Shown: piece after piece, positions 8,691 to 17,005 of the stretch
How the letters are laid out: every line of letters starts with the position of its first letter
Position numbering within the stretch: the stretch's first letter is position 1
NCBI RefSeq assembly: GCF_008728195.1
Contig: NZ_CP031599.1
Coordinates: 310,001 to 374,000 of the forward strand
From: Roseovarius indicus
GTDB taxonomy: Bacteria > Pseudomonadota > Alphaproteobacteria > Rhodobacterales > Rhodobacteraceae
DNA: 64,000 nucleotides
Direction of reading: 5' to 3'
The notes under the pieces: model-generated
Told to the model about the DNA's origin: nothing
Databases searched by the model: none
The model's input: only the letters and a program-made list of their open reading frames with translations
Position numbers and translations under genes: made by a program

Positions 8691-9857
8691 ATGGATTTCG
8701 TATTGAATGCCGAACAAAAGGAACTGCGGGACGCAATCGGCAAGGTCTGCGCGAAATTCGATCTCGCCTATTGGCGTGACTGCGACGCGAACGAACGCTA
8801 TCCCGAAGAATTCTATCGCGAGATGGTAAACGGAGGCTGGGTCGGACTGACCCTCCCGACCGAGTATGGCGGTGCCGGGCTTGGCATCACCGAAGCGGCG
8901 CTGGTGATGCAGGCGATTGTGGAATCCGGCGCGGGCTTTACCGGGGCTTCGACCATCCATTCCTATGTGTTCGCCCCGAATGCGATCGTCGTGCATGGCA
9001 CGGAAGAGCAGAAGAAGCGGATGCTGACCCCGCTCATCAAGGGCGAGGAAAGAGCCTGCTTTGCAATTACGGAACCGAATTCCGGGCTGGATACCAGCAG
9101 GTTGCAGACGCGCGCTGTACGCAATGGCGACCATTATGTGATGACCGGCGAAAAGGTCTGGCCCACAGCAGCAAGCATGGCCCAACGGATGCTGGTTATC
9201 GCCCGGACCAAGCCGATCGAAGACTGCAAACGGCCCATCGACGGGTTGAGCCTGTTTTACACGCGCATGGACCCCGATTACGTCAGAACCCGGAAAATCC
9301 CGAAACTGGGTCGAAACGCGGTAGAGTCCTGCCAGATATTCATCGACGGACTGAAAGTCCCCGAAGAGGACAGGATCGGCGAGGAAGGTAAGGGCTTTTA
9401 CTATCTTCTCGACGGGCTGAACCCCGAGAGAATTCTGGTGGCCGCAGAGGCAGTGGGCCTTGGTCGGATCTCTTTGTCGAGGGCCACCGAATATGCCAAG
9501 GAACGGGTCGTCTTCGACCGTCCCATCGGCAAGAATCAGGGTATCCAGCACCCATTGGCGAAATGCTGGATGGAGTTGGAAGCGGCGAACCTGATGATGC
9601 TGAAGGCAGCAACGCTTTATGACGCGGGCGAGTCTTGTGGAGCCGAGGCCAACAGCGCAAAGTACCTCGGTGCAGAAGCCGGTTACCGGGCCTGCGAATG
9701 CGCTGTCATGACCCATGGCGGCTATGGCTATGCCAAGGAGTTCGACGTCGAACGCTACCTGCGAGAGGTCATGATCCCGCGCCTGGCACCGGTCAGCCGG
9801 GAACTGGTGATGTGCTATATCGCCGAGCGCGTGTTGGGCCTGCCCAAGTCGTACTGA
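8691..9857 (+). CDS. Acyl-CoA dehydrogenase
   Basis: 388-aa flavoprotein of the acyl-CoA dehydrogenase family. The FAD/substrate segment ACFAITEPNSGLDTSRLQT and the middle beta-domain lie at about residues 120-145. The C-terminal helical domain carries MTHGGYGYAKEFDVERYLRE. The usual C-terminal catalytic Glu (YEGT-like) is absent: the equivalent stretch reads RLAPVSRE. A Glu is present in GLNPERILVAA (about residue 245), the position used by isovaleryl-CoA dehydrogenase, which points to branched-chain acyl-CoA substrates. It would create the double bond hydrated by the MaoC pair. It is the last intact gene of the operon. Confidence 0.9.
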   Translation: MDFVLNAEQKELRDAIGKVCAKFDLAYWRDCDANERYPEEFYREMVNGGWVGLTLPTEYGGAGLGITEAALVMQAIVESGAGFTGASTIHSYVFAPNAIVVHGTEEQKKRMLTPLIKGEERACFAITEPNSGLDTSRLQTRAVRNGDHYVMTGEKVWPTAASMAQRMLVIARTKPIEDCKRPIDGLSLFYTRMDPDYVRTRKIPKLGRNAVESCQIFIDGLKVPEEDRIGEEGKGFYYLLDGLNPERILVAAEAVGLGRISLSRATEYAKERVVFDRPIGKNQGIQHPLAKCWMELEAANLMMLKAATLYDAGESCGAEANSAKYLGAEAGYRACECAVMTHGGYGYAKEFDVERYLREVMIPRLAPVSRELVMCYIAERVLGLPKSY

Positions 9858-10203
9858 AGCCCCACCGATGTCGAGGTTGGAAAAGCATCCATCTGGGAGG
9901 CACCTTTACCAATGACCGGAATATTGGACGTGTCGCGTTTTCGTGCGTAAGCATCCGGCGTGGGCCGCACGCGGTCAGCGCGCGCTGTGCCGGTCCATTT
10001 CGATGAAGCTCTCGCAGGTTTTCGATACCGAACGGTGTGAATGCGATGACGGTGTCGTCGCCGGGACCGTAGACCCAGATCACGCCATCTTCGGTTTCCA
10101 TATCAACGGCGAGGTCGAAGATCCGATCGACGGTTTCTTCGAGCTCAGCAGCAACGCGGTCGATGGTCTTGACGGAATGCACCTTGTTGAGCGGCATGAT
10201 CAT
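9793..10203 (-). CDS. Small passenger ORF of the IS66 element, C-terminus read through the left end
   Basis: The ATG at 10203 overlaps the tnpC stop (ATGA); a second in-frame ATG at 10197 is possible. The first ~70 residues (MPLNKVHSVKTIDRVAAELE... then DGVIWVYGPGDD and FTPFGIENLREL) look like a genuine small conserved protein that I associate with alphaproteobacterial IS66 copies. The frame then runs through the terminal repeat at 9947 and out into flanking DNA, so the last ~50 residues are probably an accident of the insertion site. Function unknown. Confidence 0.5.
   Translation of the reverse strand: MIMPLNKVHSVKTIDRVAAELEETVDRIFDLAVDMETEDGVIWVYGPGDDTVIAFTPFGIENLRELHRNGPAQRALTACGPRRMLTHENATRPIFRSLVKVPPRWMLFQPRHRWGFSTTWAGPTRARRYSTSPVPG
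9912..9946 (+). pseudogene. 5' stub of an unidentified gene cut by the IS66 element
   Basis: A GGGAGG ribosome-binding site at 9895-9900 precedes an ATG at 9912 that opens 11 codons (MTGILDVSRFR) before the IS66 left end at 9947. On the far side of the element (from 17775) the sequence is already IS3-family debris, so the rest of the gene is gone. It may have been the next gene of the CoA operon. The alternative is that this is part of an older IS end and never a gene. The product cannot be named. Confidence 0.3.
9939..9946. repeat. Left 8-bp target duplication of the IS66 element
   Basis: TTTCGTGC directly outside the left terminal repeat (GTAAGCATCCGGCG at 9947). It is repeated exactly at 17767-17774 outside the right terminal repeat, and 8 bp is the length expected for IS66-family insertion. 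Confidence 0.9.
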
Positions 10204-11143
10204 GCCGCCTCAGCAAGGGGCCGGGTTTTCCAGTTCCACGGTAGAAGTTCATGGATGCGCGAGACGGGCATTTCGGGCAGTCGGGCGAGGGCATCGGCAA
10301 GCCAGGCCTGTGGGTCGATGTCGTTCATTTTGGCCGTGACGATCAGGGTATACATGGCGGCGGCACGCTCACCGCCGCGCTCGGATCCGGCAAAGAGCCA
10401 CGACTTTCGGCCCAGGGCTACGCCGCGCAGGGCGCGTTCGGCCGCATTGTTGGTCAGGCAGATCCGTCCATCATCGAGGAAGGCCGTGAAGGCCTGCCAA
10501 CGCCCATCTTTCTCGAACATGTAGTTGATCGCCTTGGCCACCTTGTTGTGGCGGGACAGTTTCGTGCGCTCTTCCTGCAGCCAGTCATGGAGGTTGTCGA
10601 CCAAGGGCCGTGACAGATTCTGGCGGGCGACAAGGCGGGCCTCGGCATCCAGCCCGTTGATTTCGCGCTCGATGTCGAAGATGGCGTCGATCCGTTTCAC
10701 CGCGTCCAGAGCGACCGGCGAGATCTGGTGGGCGGGTTTGCCCTTGCGGACGTTTCCGGCAATATCCGCCAGTTCGAAGAACTTCCGGCGCGCATGCGCC
10801 CAGCACAGGGCGCTGGTCACGGGCCCTGCATCACGGTCGACGCGATAGAGATCGTTATATCCACCATAGGCGTCGGCTTGCAGCACGCCTTGCCATCCGG
10901 CGAGGTGCTGATTGGGATTGGTTGCCGAACGATCACGGGAGAAGTGGAAGACGGCCGCCGGCGGTGCGCCACCATTCCAGGGCCGATCATCGCGCACATA
11001 GGTCCAGAGCCGGGCCTTCTTCGCACCGCCCCGGGCCAGAAGCGGCACGGTCGTATCGTCGCCATGCAGGCGGTGAGCGGCACGCACGTGGGTCTCGATC
11101 AGGGCATGGATCGGCTGCAAGGCGACAGTCGCGTGCCCGACCA
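10200..11143 (-). pseudogene. tnpC: IS66 transposase TnpC, C-terminal part (split by IS21 element)
   Basis: Minus-strand coding from VGHATVALQPIHALIETHV through the DDE catalytic region (HGDDTTVPLLARG, then LQADAYGGYNDLY, then CLTNNAAERALRGVALGRKSWLFAG) to the stop at 10200. This is the catalytic two-thirds of IS66 TnpC. The reading frame extends upstream to 11543 only through IS21-element DNA and is meaningless there. Joined to the 5' part at 13737 through the CCCGACCA duplication, it gives an uninterrupted protein reading STLADLVGHATVAL. The transposase is therefore inactivated only by the insertion, and recently. Confidence 0.9.
11136..11143. repeat. Left target duplication of the IS21-family element
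   Basis: CCCGACCA at 11136-11143, repeated exactly at 13737-13744. The element starts with TGCGC at 11144 and ends with GCGCA at 13736. Confidence 0.9.
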
Positions 11144-11316
11144 TGCGCGCACCGGGGTAGCGCGGACAAGGATTCCAATCTGACGCGGACAAGCATTCCG
11201 ATTTAGCGCGGACAAGATTCCGGGGTTCGCGGACAAGATCGCGGAGCCCTTTGGCGGGGTGCTGAGCAATCACGTGGCGGGTAGCCTTTCGCTCTTTTGA
11301 GAGCGGGAGGGACCCA

Positions 11317-12867
11317 ATGGCGAGATTGCCGATGAGGAAGATCAGAGAAGCCTTGAGGCTGCGCGCAAGCGGCCTGACGACCCGGGAGGTTGGCGACAGC
11401 ATCGGCGTCGGCCGTACGTCGGTCAGCGAGTATGTCGGCCGGGCGGCGCGGGCGGGTTTGTCCTGGCCGCTGCCGGATGATCTGACGGATGCTGCGCTGG
11501 AAGCGTTGTTGTTCCCGGTCCCACCGCCAGATGCAGCTACCACCTACCCGAAGCCGGACTGGGCGCATGTGCATAGCGAGTTGCGCAGGCCCGGAGTGAC
11601 CCTGTCGCTGCTCTGGGAGGAATACCGGGAGGCGCATCCCAAGGGCTATGGCTACAGCCGTTTTTGCGAGCTTTACCGCCGCTGGGAGGGCAGGCTGGCC
11701 CCGGTGATGCGCCAGCATCATGTGGCGGGCGAAGCGCTTTACGTGGACTACGCCGGGCAAACCTTCGAGATAGTGGACCCCGAGACTGGTGAGGTGCGCC
11801 AGGCCGAGTTCTTTGTCGCAGCCCTCGGCGCGTCGAACCTGACCTATGCCGAAGCCACCTGGACACAAGGCCTGTCCGACTGGATCGGCAGTCACACGCG
11901 AACCTTCGCATTCTTGGGCGGCGTGCCCACGACGGTGGTCTCGGACAATCTCAAATCCGGGGTCACCAAGGCCTGCTTCCACGATCCACAAATCAATCGC
12001 AGCTACGCCGACATGGCGGCACATTACGACACCGCCATCATCCCGGCCCGCCCGCGCAAGCCTCGCGACAAGGCCACAGTCGAGGTGGCCGTGCAGCTCG
12101 CGCAGAGGTGGATCCATGCGCGGCTGCGGAACCGGCGCTTTTCCTCGTTGGCGGAGTTGAACGCGGCGATCCGGGAGCTTCTGGAGCGCTTCAACAACCG
12201 GCGCACCCGTCATCTCGGGGCCAGCCGCCGGGAGCTGTTCGAACAGATCGAACGCCACGCCCTCCAGCCGCTTCCGCTGGAGCCATACGAGTTCGCGGAA
12301 TGGCGCTGCCGCAAGGTGGGGCTCGACTACCACGTCGAGATCGACCGGCATTATTACTCGGTGCCCCACACCCTGCTGAAGGCCGAGGTCTGGGCGCGCA
12401 TCACCAGTCGGACTATCGAGATATTCCATAAAGATCAGCGCGTTGCCTCGCATGTCCGGACATCGGGCAACCGCAAGCACACTACGGTGATGGATCACAT
12501 GCCGTCCAATCACCGAGCCTATGCCGATTGGACCCCGGAGCGCCTGTGCCGGTGGGCGTCCAAGGTCGGCCCCAACACGGCATCCCTCGTCGAGGTCATC
12601 ATGCGCGAACGCAAACACCCCGTGCAGGGGTTCCGCGCCTGCCTGGGCATCCTGCGGTTGTCCAAGGGATACGCGGCAACCGAGTTTGAAGCGGCCGCAA
12701 ATTACGCGCTCACCATCGGCGCCCATTCCTACGGCTCCCCTGCAATCCATCCTGAAGAACAAGAGATATCGCCGGGCCCCGGATCGGCCCGCAGAGGAAC
12801 CGGCGATCACCCACCCCAACATTCGCGGCGCCGATTATTTCCACTGAGAAAGGATACACATGCTTGA
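11317..12867 (+). CDS. istA: IstA transposase (IS21 family), C-terminus frameshifted
   Basis: IS21 transposase with an N-terminal HTH (LRLRASGLTTREVGDSIGVG, about residues 10-30) and an rve integrase core. The core shows the DDE residues in YVDYAGQTFEI (about 145), VVSDNLKSGV (about 208) and the following Glu region (KATVEVAVQLAQ). After HSYGS (about residue 472) the frame switches at a CCCC run (12737-12740). The conserved IstA tail, LQSILKNKRYRR...HPNIRGADYFH, is found in the next frame and ends at 12847. A one-base insertion therefore probably replaced the last ~35 residues, and the catalytic core is intact. The start ATG is preceded by GAGAGCGGGAGG. Confidence 0.88.
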   Translation: MARLPMRKIREALRLRASGLTTREVGDSIGVGRTSVSEYVGRAARAGLSWPLPDDLTDAALEALLFPVPPPDAATTYPKPDWAHVHSELRRPGVTLSLLWEEYREAHPKGYGYSRFCELYRRWEGRLAPVMRQHHVAGEALYVDYAGQTFEIVDPETGEVRQAEFFVAALGASNLTYAEATWTQGLSDWIGSHTRTFAFLGGVPTTVVSDNLKSGVTKACFHDPQINRSYADMAAHYDTAIIPARPRKPRDKATVEVAVQLAQRWIHARLRNRRFSSLAELNAAIRELLERFNNRRTRHLGASRRELFEQIERHALQPLPLEPYEFAEWRCRKVGLDYHVEIDRHYYSVPHTLLKAEVWARITSRTIEIFHKDQRVASHVRTSGNRKHTTVMDHMPSNHRAYADWTPERLCRWASKVGPNTASLVEVIMRERKHPVQGFRACLGILRLSKGYAATEFEAAANYALTIGAHSYGSPAIHPEEQEISPGPGSARRGTGDHPPQHSRRRLFPLRKDTHA

Positions 12868-13630
12868 TCATCCAACCCACGACCTGCTGCGCCAGCTCAA
12901 GCTGGACGGCATGGCGGACGCTTTCACCGAACTGCAATCCCAGGACAGCGCCGCCGACATGGGCCATGCCGAATGGCTCGGCCTCCTGATCGACCGGGAG
13001 GTGGCGAACCGCACGACCAAGCGGTTCCAGTCCCGGCTGCGCGCCGCCAAGCTTCGTCACGGTGGCGCTTGCGTCGAAGATGTCGATTTCCGCGCCGCGC
13101 GCCGCCTCGACAAGGCTTTGTTCCAACAGCTCGCCGCTGGCCGATGGATCAAGGAAAAGCGCAACCTGCTGATCACCGGCCCCTGTGGGGTCGGCAAAAC
13201 TTGGTTGGCCTGCGCCTTGGGACAAAGAGCCTGCCGCGACAACGCCACCGTGATCTACAAGCGCCTGCCGAGGCTGTTTTCGGAACTGCAACTGGCGCAT
13301 GACGATGGACGCTTCCCACGCATGTTCCGCCAGCTTGTCAAAGCGGACTTGCTCATTCTCGACGACTGGGGGCCGGAACGCATGACCGCGCCACAGCGCC
13401 GGGATATGATGGAAATCATCGAGGATCGATACGGGTCCGGCGCAACGCTGGTCACAAGCCAGCTGCCGGTCGATGCCTGGCACAACATCATCGACGAACC
13501 GACTTTCGCGGACGCTATCCTGGATCGCCTGATCCACAATGCGCACAGATTGCCTCTCGATGGCCCGTCGATGCGCAAGACCCGCGATGCCCCCGCGACC
13601 AAAACCGTTGACGAACAAACCGACACCTGA
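12860..13630 (+). CDS. istB: IstB-type AAA+ ATPase (IS21 helper)
   Basis: 256-aa ATP-binding helper of IS21 transposition, related to DnaC. The N-terminal helical part (LLRQLKLDGMADAFTELQ) is followed by Walker A GPCGVGKTWLA (about residues 108-118) and Walker B LLILDDWGPE (about 168-177); the arginine-rich sensor region is present. It assembles on target DNA and activates IstA for strand transfer. The start overlaps the 3' end of the longer istA frame and lies 13 bp after the expected istA stop (12847), with AGAAAGGAT as ribosome-binding site. Confidence 0.92.
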   Translation: MLDHPTHDLLRQLKLDGMADAFTELQSQDSAADMGHAEWLGLLIDREVANRTTKRFQSRLRAAKLRHGGACVEDVDFRAARRLDKALFQQLAAGRWIKEKRNLLITGPCGVGKTWLACALGQRACRDNATVIYKRLPRLFSELQLAHDDGRFPRMFRQLVKADLLILDDWGPERMTAPQRRDMMEIIEDRYGSGATLVTSQLPVDAWHNIIDEPTFADAILDRLIHNAHRLPLDGPSMRKTRDAPATKTVDEQTDT

Positions 13631-13736
13631 GATGTCAAATCAAACGCTCAGCATCCCGCGCGAACTTTGTCCGCGCACCCCGGAATGACTGTCCGCGTGC
13701 CGTTGGAATGGCTGTCCGCGAAGCCCGGAATGCGCA

Positions 13737-13744
13737 CCCGACCA
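13737..13744. repeat. Right target duplication of the IS21-family element
   Basis: CCCGACCA, the second copy of the 8-bp duplication; see 11136-11143. Confidence 0.9.
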
Positions 13745-14411
13745 GGTCTGCCAGGGTCGACAGGCTCAGATCAACGCCTTCACGGACGAAGCGTTCGGCC
13801 TGCCGGTTCAAAGGCTGGTGCTGTCCATATTTCTCGAAGACGAGCATGGCGATCAGGCTTGGCCCGGCCCATCCACGCGGGATCGCATGGAACGGGGCTG
13901 GCGGCTGGCTGATCTTTTCACAGGCCCGGCAGGTGAACTTCTCACGCACGGTCTGGATCACCTTCCAGCGCCGCGGGATCACCTCCAGCGTCTCGGTGAC
14001 ATCTTCCGAGCCACAGCAGGTGCAGGCGGTAGGGGCCTCGACAACAACCCGCTCGCGCGGCAGGTGATCGGGAAAGGGTTTGCGCACAGGATGGCGGCGC
14101 GTGAAGGCGCGCACCGTGCTGGCCTTTTCAACCGCCTCACCGGCGGTCAGGACATCTTCGGTTGCCGCCGTCTCCAACTCCTCAAGCTGCAATTCCAACT
14201 GATCGATCAGCCGGGCGCGCCGCTCCGACGAGATGCCGTATTTGTCACGGCGCAGTTTGGCGATCTCGAGCTTGAGCTCCTGGATCATCGCCTCCGAGCA
14301 GGACACGACTGCCCGGGTCTGTGCCAACTCGCTTTCTGCAACCTCCGCACGGGCCTCGGCGGCAGCCAGGGCAGCGCGTAATCTAACCAGTTCAGAAGCG
14401 GCGTTCGACAT
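13737..14411 (-). pseudogene. tnpC: IS66 transposase TnpC, N-terminal part
   Basis: ATG at 14411, reading to the IS21 insertion at 13737. Visible parts in order: an N-terminal leucine-zipper-like coiled coil (LVRLRAALAAAEARAEVAE, residues ~7-50); the RRDKYGISSERR region; and the IS66 zinc-finger CTCCGSEDV...FTCRACEKI (about residues 132-165, four Cys). The start of the catalytic domain follows (GWAGPSLIAMLVFEKYGQHQPLNRQ). It ends at DLSLSTLADLVG, which joins in frame to the downstream part at 11143. Sixty bases separate its start from the restored tnpB stop. Confidence 0.9.
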
Positions 14412-14471
14412 GGCGGATGTCTACCACTCAGGCACGTAAGACACCAATAAAAACAGGCCGACCAGCGCGAT

Positions 14472-14532
14472 TTATCCAGCCTTTGCAGGGCGTTGTGTCC
14501 AGCGCGGATTGCGCCAGTCAATGCCCTCCAGC
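14472..14532 (-). pseudogene. tnpB: Detached 3' end of IS66 tnpB
   Basis: On the minus strand, 14532 down to 14472 reads LEGIDWRNPRWTQRPAKAG and a stop, the standard IS66 TnpB C-terminus. The rest of tnpB ends at about 17013 with SAAQLGYL. Joining the two gives the usual AAQLGYLLEGIDWR sequence in frame, so the intervening DNA is an insertion. Confidence 0.85.
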
Positions 14533-14534
14533 GA

Positions 14535-16622
14535 TCATCCATGTTGATACCCCCTGTCGTCATGCTGACAGATTCTCAAATCCAGTTCATTGACGATGTG
14601 ATTTCGAAGGTTCCGCACGCCGTCCAGCACGAGTGACGTGTCGGGAAACAGATATGCACCGGTTGGTTGAGGGTCGATTAGCAAACGCTTTTTCCTGATC
14701 TGCACATAGAGCCAGTTGACCGGGATCTCCAGCTTGGTCGCAAGAGCCTTTGTGCTCAGGTAGCCAGGATCGTGGCTCCACCGCCTGCACGAAGGAGGCG
14801 TCCTGATGCCTTCGGCCAGCCGGATGCGCTGCACGGTAACGGGTAGAACCTTGTCGGCAGAGTTTGCCGAGCGGAGCCCCTCGCTGGTGAGAATGTGGGC
14901 AATTTCCTCGTCGGGCACGCCAGCCTTGGCCAGTTCGAGCAGGCGCGCCCGCATTTCGGCGCCCCGTGCGAGTTTCGCGATCGCAGTGACCCGCAACTTG
15001 ACATCAAGATCGGTCACCGCGCCGCCGCGCCACACGATGCGGACCAGCGCGCTCTCGGGCGTCCGGTCGAGCACCACCTTGTCCACCAGGCAGCGCAGTA
15101 GCGCCTTTCGATGCGTGTCCGTGGTGGCGGAATCCGCCCAGATTTTCGGCAGACGACCCGCCAGGGCCACCACCTTGCCAGTGAAAGCCTTGCCCATTGC
15201 CATATGCGCGGTCGGCTGTTGTTCGGACTGCTCGGCCAGCGCCGCCTCCGCCGCTCGAACCTCCATCAGCGCGCTTTCCCAGCGGCGCTCAAGTTCGGCG
15301 GCGACAAGACGGTTGTCGGGATCGACGCGATTGTACTGTCGCTGTGTCAGGGCCGCTGCATAGCGTTTGCGCTCAACTTCGCGTTCGGCGTTAGCACGCA
15401 AGGCGCTGTCGACTTGGCTCTGAGCCCGGCGGGCGCGCGATAGGGCATCGAGTTCCGCAGGGGCCAGCGCGGACAGGAAGGCGTCCGCAACAGCGGCGTC
15501 CACCGCTTTGGCGCGGATATGCTGGCAAGTCGGCAAACCGGAGTGGGTGCGCAAGTGGTTGCAGACATATTCCCCGCCGCCCTTGTACCTGGCGTACATT
15601 TTGTGCCCACATCGCCCACACCACGCTATGCCTTGCAATAGAAGCTCGCCGTCGCGGGGTATGCCTCTTGTCTTAGTGCGCATGTATTCGGCCCGATTGT
15701 CGCTTACAATACTGCGGATCTTCTCATAGGTCGGCCAATCGATATAGGCCGGATACCGGTCCTTCACGACGATACGCCACTCTTCGAGAGGTCTCGCCAC
15801 TTTCGCCTTTCCCGGAGCCCGACCGTCCGGGGTCGGGTCCCTCATGCGGGTTCGGCCATAGACGAAAGCACCTGCGTAAGCGGGATTCTTCAGGATCGCA
15901 GCGACCGCGGAAACCGTCGCGCGTGCCCAGTGCAGCTCGCCGTGCCGGTCCCTGCGTGGCAGATCGAGGCCACGCGCATTCAGCGTGCGCATGACCTTGG
16001 CGATGCTGCGCAGCTTCACGAAGAGCTCAAACACAAGGCCAAGCCGGCCCTGAACAGCCGTATCGGGGTCTTTCAGCACCACGCCGCTGGGGTCCCGCAC
16101 GAGGCCGACCGGCAAAGTGAGGGCGAGTTCCCCGCGCTGCGCCTTGGCGATGAGGCCGGCCGTCAGGCGGCTGCGGATCGTATGCAGCTCCAGTTCGGAT
16201 ATGGTTCCCTTGAGGCCAAGCAGCAGGCGCCCGTTGGCGCTGCCGGGATCATAGACACCATCGCGATCGGCGATCAAACACCCCCGCAGCCCGCAGATGT
16301 CGAGAAGAGGATACCAGTCGGAGCAGTTGCGCGCGAGGCGTGTGACATCGATGGACAGGATGATCCCCACTTCGCTGAGCACAACCCGACCGACAAGTTC
16401 TTGGAACCCGCTGCGATGCGCTGCGGACGCGCCGCTCAGACCAAGATCGGCGTCGATCACGTCAATATCGGCTTCATGCCATCCGAGGTCGCGGGCGCGC
16501 TGACGTAGCGCGTATTGGAGCCGCAGGCTTTCCTGGTTGCTCACGACCTGATGGGGCGTCGACTGCCGGATGTAGACAACTGCCTTGCGCTTCAGATGTA
16601 TCGGCTGAATCAACTCGGACAT
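14535..16622 (-). CDS. Large serine recombinase (resolvase + recombinase + Zn-ribbon)
   Basis: 695-aa large serine recombinase. The N-terminal resolvase domain has the nucleophile in KAVVYIRQSTPHQ (Ser about residue 18) and IDVTRLARNCSDWY, followed by a recombinase domain with GLKGTISELELHTIRSR. A zinc beta-ribbon, CGRCGHKMYARYKGG...YVCNHLRTH...C, lies around residue 325-360, with a long coiled-coil/C-terminal region after it. I chose ATG 16622; a GTG one codon earlier is an alternative. The upstream DUF5372-like gene stops exactly at this start, so translation is coupled. It presumably excises and integrates the cassette that interrupts IS66 tnpB. Confidence 0.9.
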   Translation of the reverse strand: MSELIQPIHLKRKAVVYIRQSTPHQVVSNQESLRLQYALRQRARDLGWHEADIDVIDADLGLSGASAAHRSGFQELVGRVVLSEVGIILSIDVTRLARNCSDWYPLLDICGLRGCLIADRDGVYDPGSANGRLLLGLKGTISELELHTIRSRLTAGLIAKAQRGELALTLPVGLVRDPSGVVLKDPDTAVQGRLGLVFELFVKLRSIAKVMRTLNARGLDLPRRDRHGELHWARATVSAVAAILKNPAYAGAFVYGRTRMRDPTPDGRAPGKAKVARPLEEWRIVVKDRYPAYIDWPTYEKIRSIVSDNRAEYMRTKTRGIPRDGELLLQGIAWCGRCGHKMYARYKGGGEYVCNHLRTHSGLPTCQHIRAKAVDAAVADAFLSALAPAELDALSRARRAQSQVDSALRANAEREVERKRYAAALTQRQYNRVDPDNRLVAAELERRWESALMEVRAAEAALAEQSEQQPTAHMAMGKAFTGKVVALAGRLPKIWADSATTDTHRKALLRCLVDKVVLDRTPESALVRIVWRGGAVTDLDVKLRVTAIAKLARGAEMRARLLELAKAGVPDEEIAHILTSEGLRSANSADKVLPVTVQRIRLAEGIRTPPSCRRWSHDPGYLSTKALATKLEIPVNWLYVQIRKKRLLIDPQPTGAYLFPDTSLVLDGVRNLRNHIVNELDLRICQHDDRGYQHG

Positions 16623-16722
16623 CACGAAAGACCTCCGCCAGAACCACGGCGATATCGCCGATGATCTGGCGCCTTAGCGTCACCGGCAGTGTCGTCCAAA
16701 GATCTTCGGGTGCCGTGCTCAT
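16474..16722 (-). CDS. Small ORF overlapping the recombinase start
   Basis: 82-codon frame whose first ~35 residues (MSTAPEDLWTTLPVTLRRQ, then an IIGDIAVVLAEVF helix) look like a real short helical protein sitting between a DUF5372 gene and a recombinase gene. The rest overlaps the recombinase N-terminus in another frame and is low-complexity. It could be a small accessory or directionality factor with an unannotated stop change, or chance. Function unknown. Confidence 0.35.
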   Translation of the reverse strand: MSTAPEDLWTTLPVTLRRQIIGDIAVVLAEVFRDVRVDSADTSEAQGSCLHPAVDAPSGREQPGKPAAPIRATSARPRPRMA

Positions 16723-17005
16723 GATGCTCTATATCTACCACATTTAGTAGATCAAACAAAGCTTCAACGCTCAATTTTGTGGGAGCGCGCGGCAAGGCGA
16801 GTGGCTCGGTCGCCGCCACGGGCACATTCAGTGTAACCCCGTCGCGATATGCAACCTCGTAGAAGGGGGAAGAACTCCCCCTGCGAAAGCTTGATCGGCC
16901 CAAAACCTGGAACGAGCGCCCATAGAGCGGGTGTCGCGGATCAAGAACCTGAACGTTCTCGGGAAAAGATTCGTCAGCATCACCGACGGGGGTATCCAGA
17001 AACAC
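16622..17005 (-). CDS. DUF5372-like small protein of the recombinase cassette
   Basis: 127-aa protein. The recognisable core is VLDPRHPLYGRSFQVLGRSS followed by FYEVAYRDGVTLNVPVAAT and a helical segment KLSVEALFDLLNVVD. This pattern is what I associate with DUF5372 proteins encoded next to large serine recombinases. Its ATG lies at the very edge of the cassette, and its stop overlaps the recombinase start (TGATG), so the two are co-translated. A role in recombination directionality or DNA binding is plausible but unproven. Confidence 0.6.
   Translation of the reverse strand: MFLDTPVGDADESFPENVQVLDPRHPLYGRSFQVLGRSSFRRGSSSPFYEVAYRDGVTLNVPVAATEPLALPRAPTKLSVEALFDLLNVVDIEHHEHGTRRSLDDTAGDAKAPDHRRYRRGSGGGLS

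Larger units (their letters stand above)
11144..13736 (+). mobile_element. IS21-family insertion sequence (istAB) inserted in IS66 tnpC
   Basis: 2593-bp element with 8-bp target duplication CCCGACCA. Ends begin TGCGCGCACCGGGG (left) and, on the opposite strand, TGCGCATTCCGGGC (right). Each end carries several spaced copies of a GCGGACA(A/G)...ATTCC motif: left at about 11162-11230, right at about 13670-13725. These are the multiple transposase-binding repeats typical of IS21 ends. It carries istA and istB on the plus strand with overlapping reading frames. Orientation is opposite to the host IS66 genes. Confidence 0.93.

Noticed and set aside
11144..11543. N-terminal extension of the tnpC frame to 11543
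   Set aside because: This part lies inside the IS21-family element and begins after its end repeat, so it is a chance fusion and not transposase.
11203..12822. 539-codon antisense frame opposite istA
   Set aside because: The sense strand encodes the IstA HTH and integrase core; the antisense frame is a by-product of GC-rich codons.
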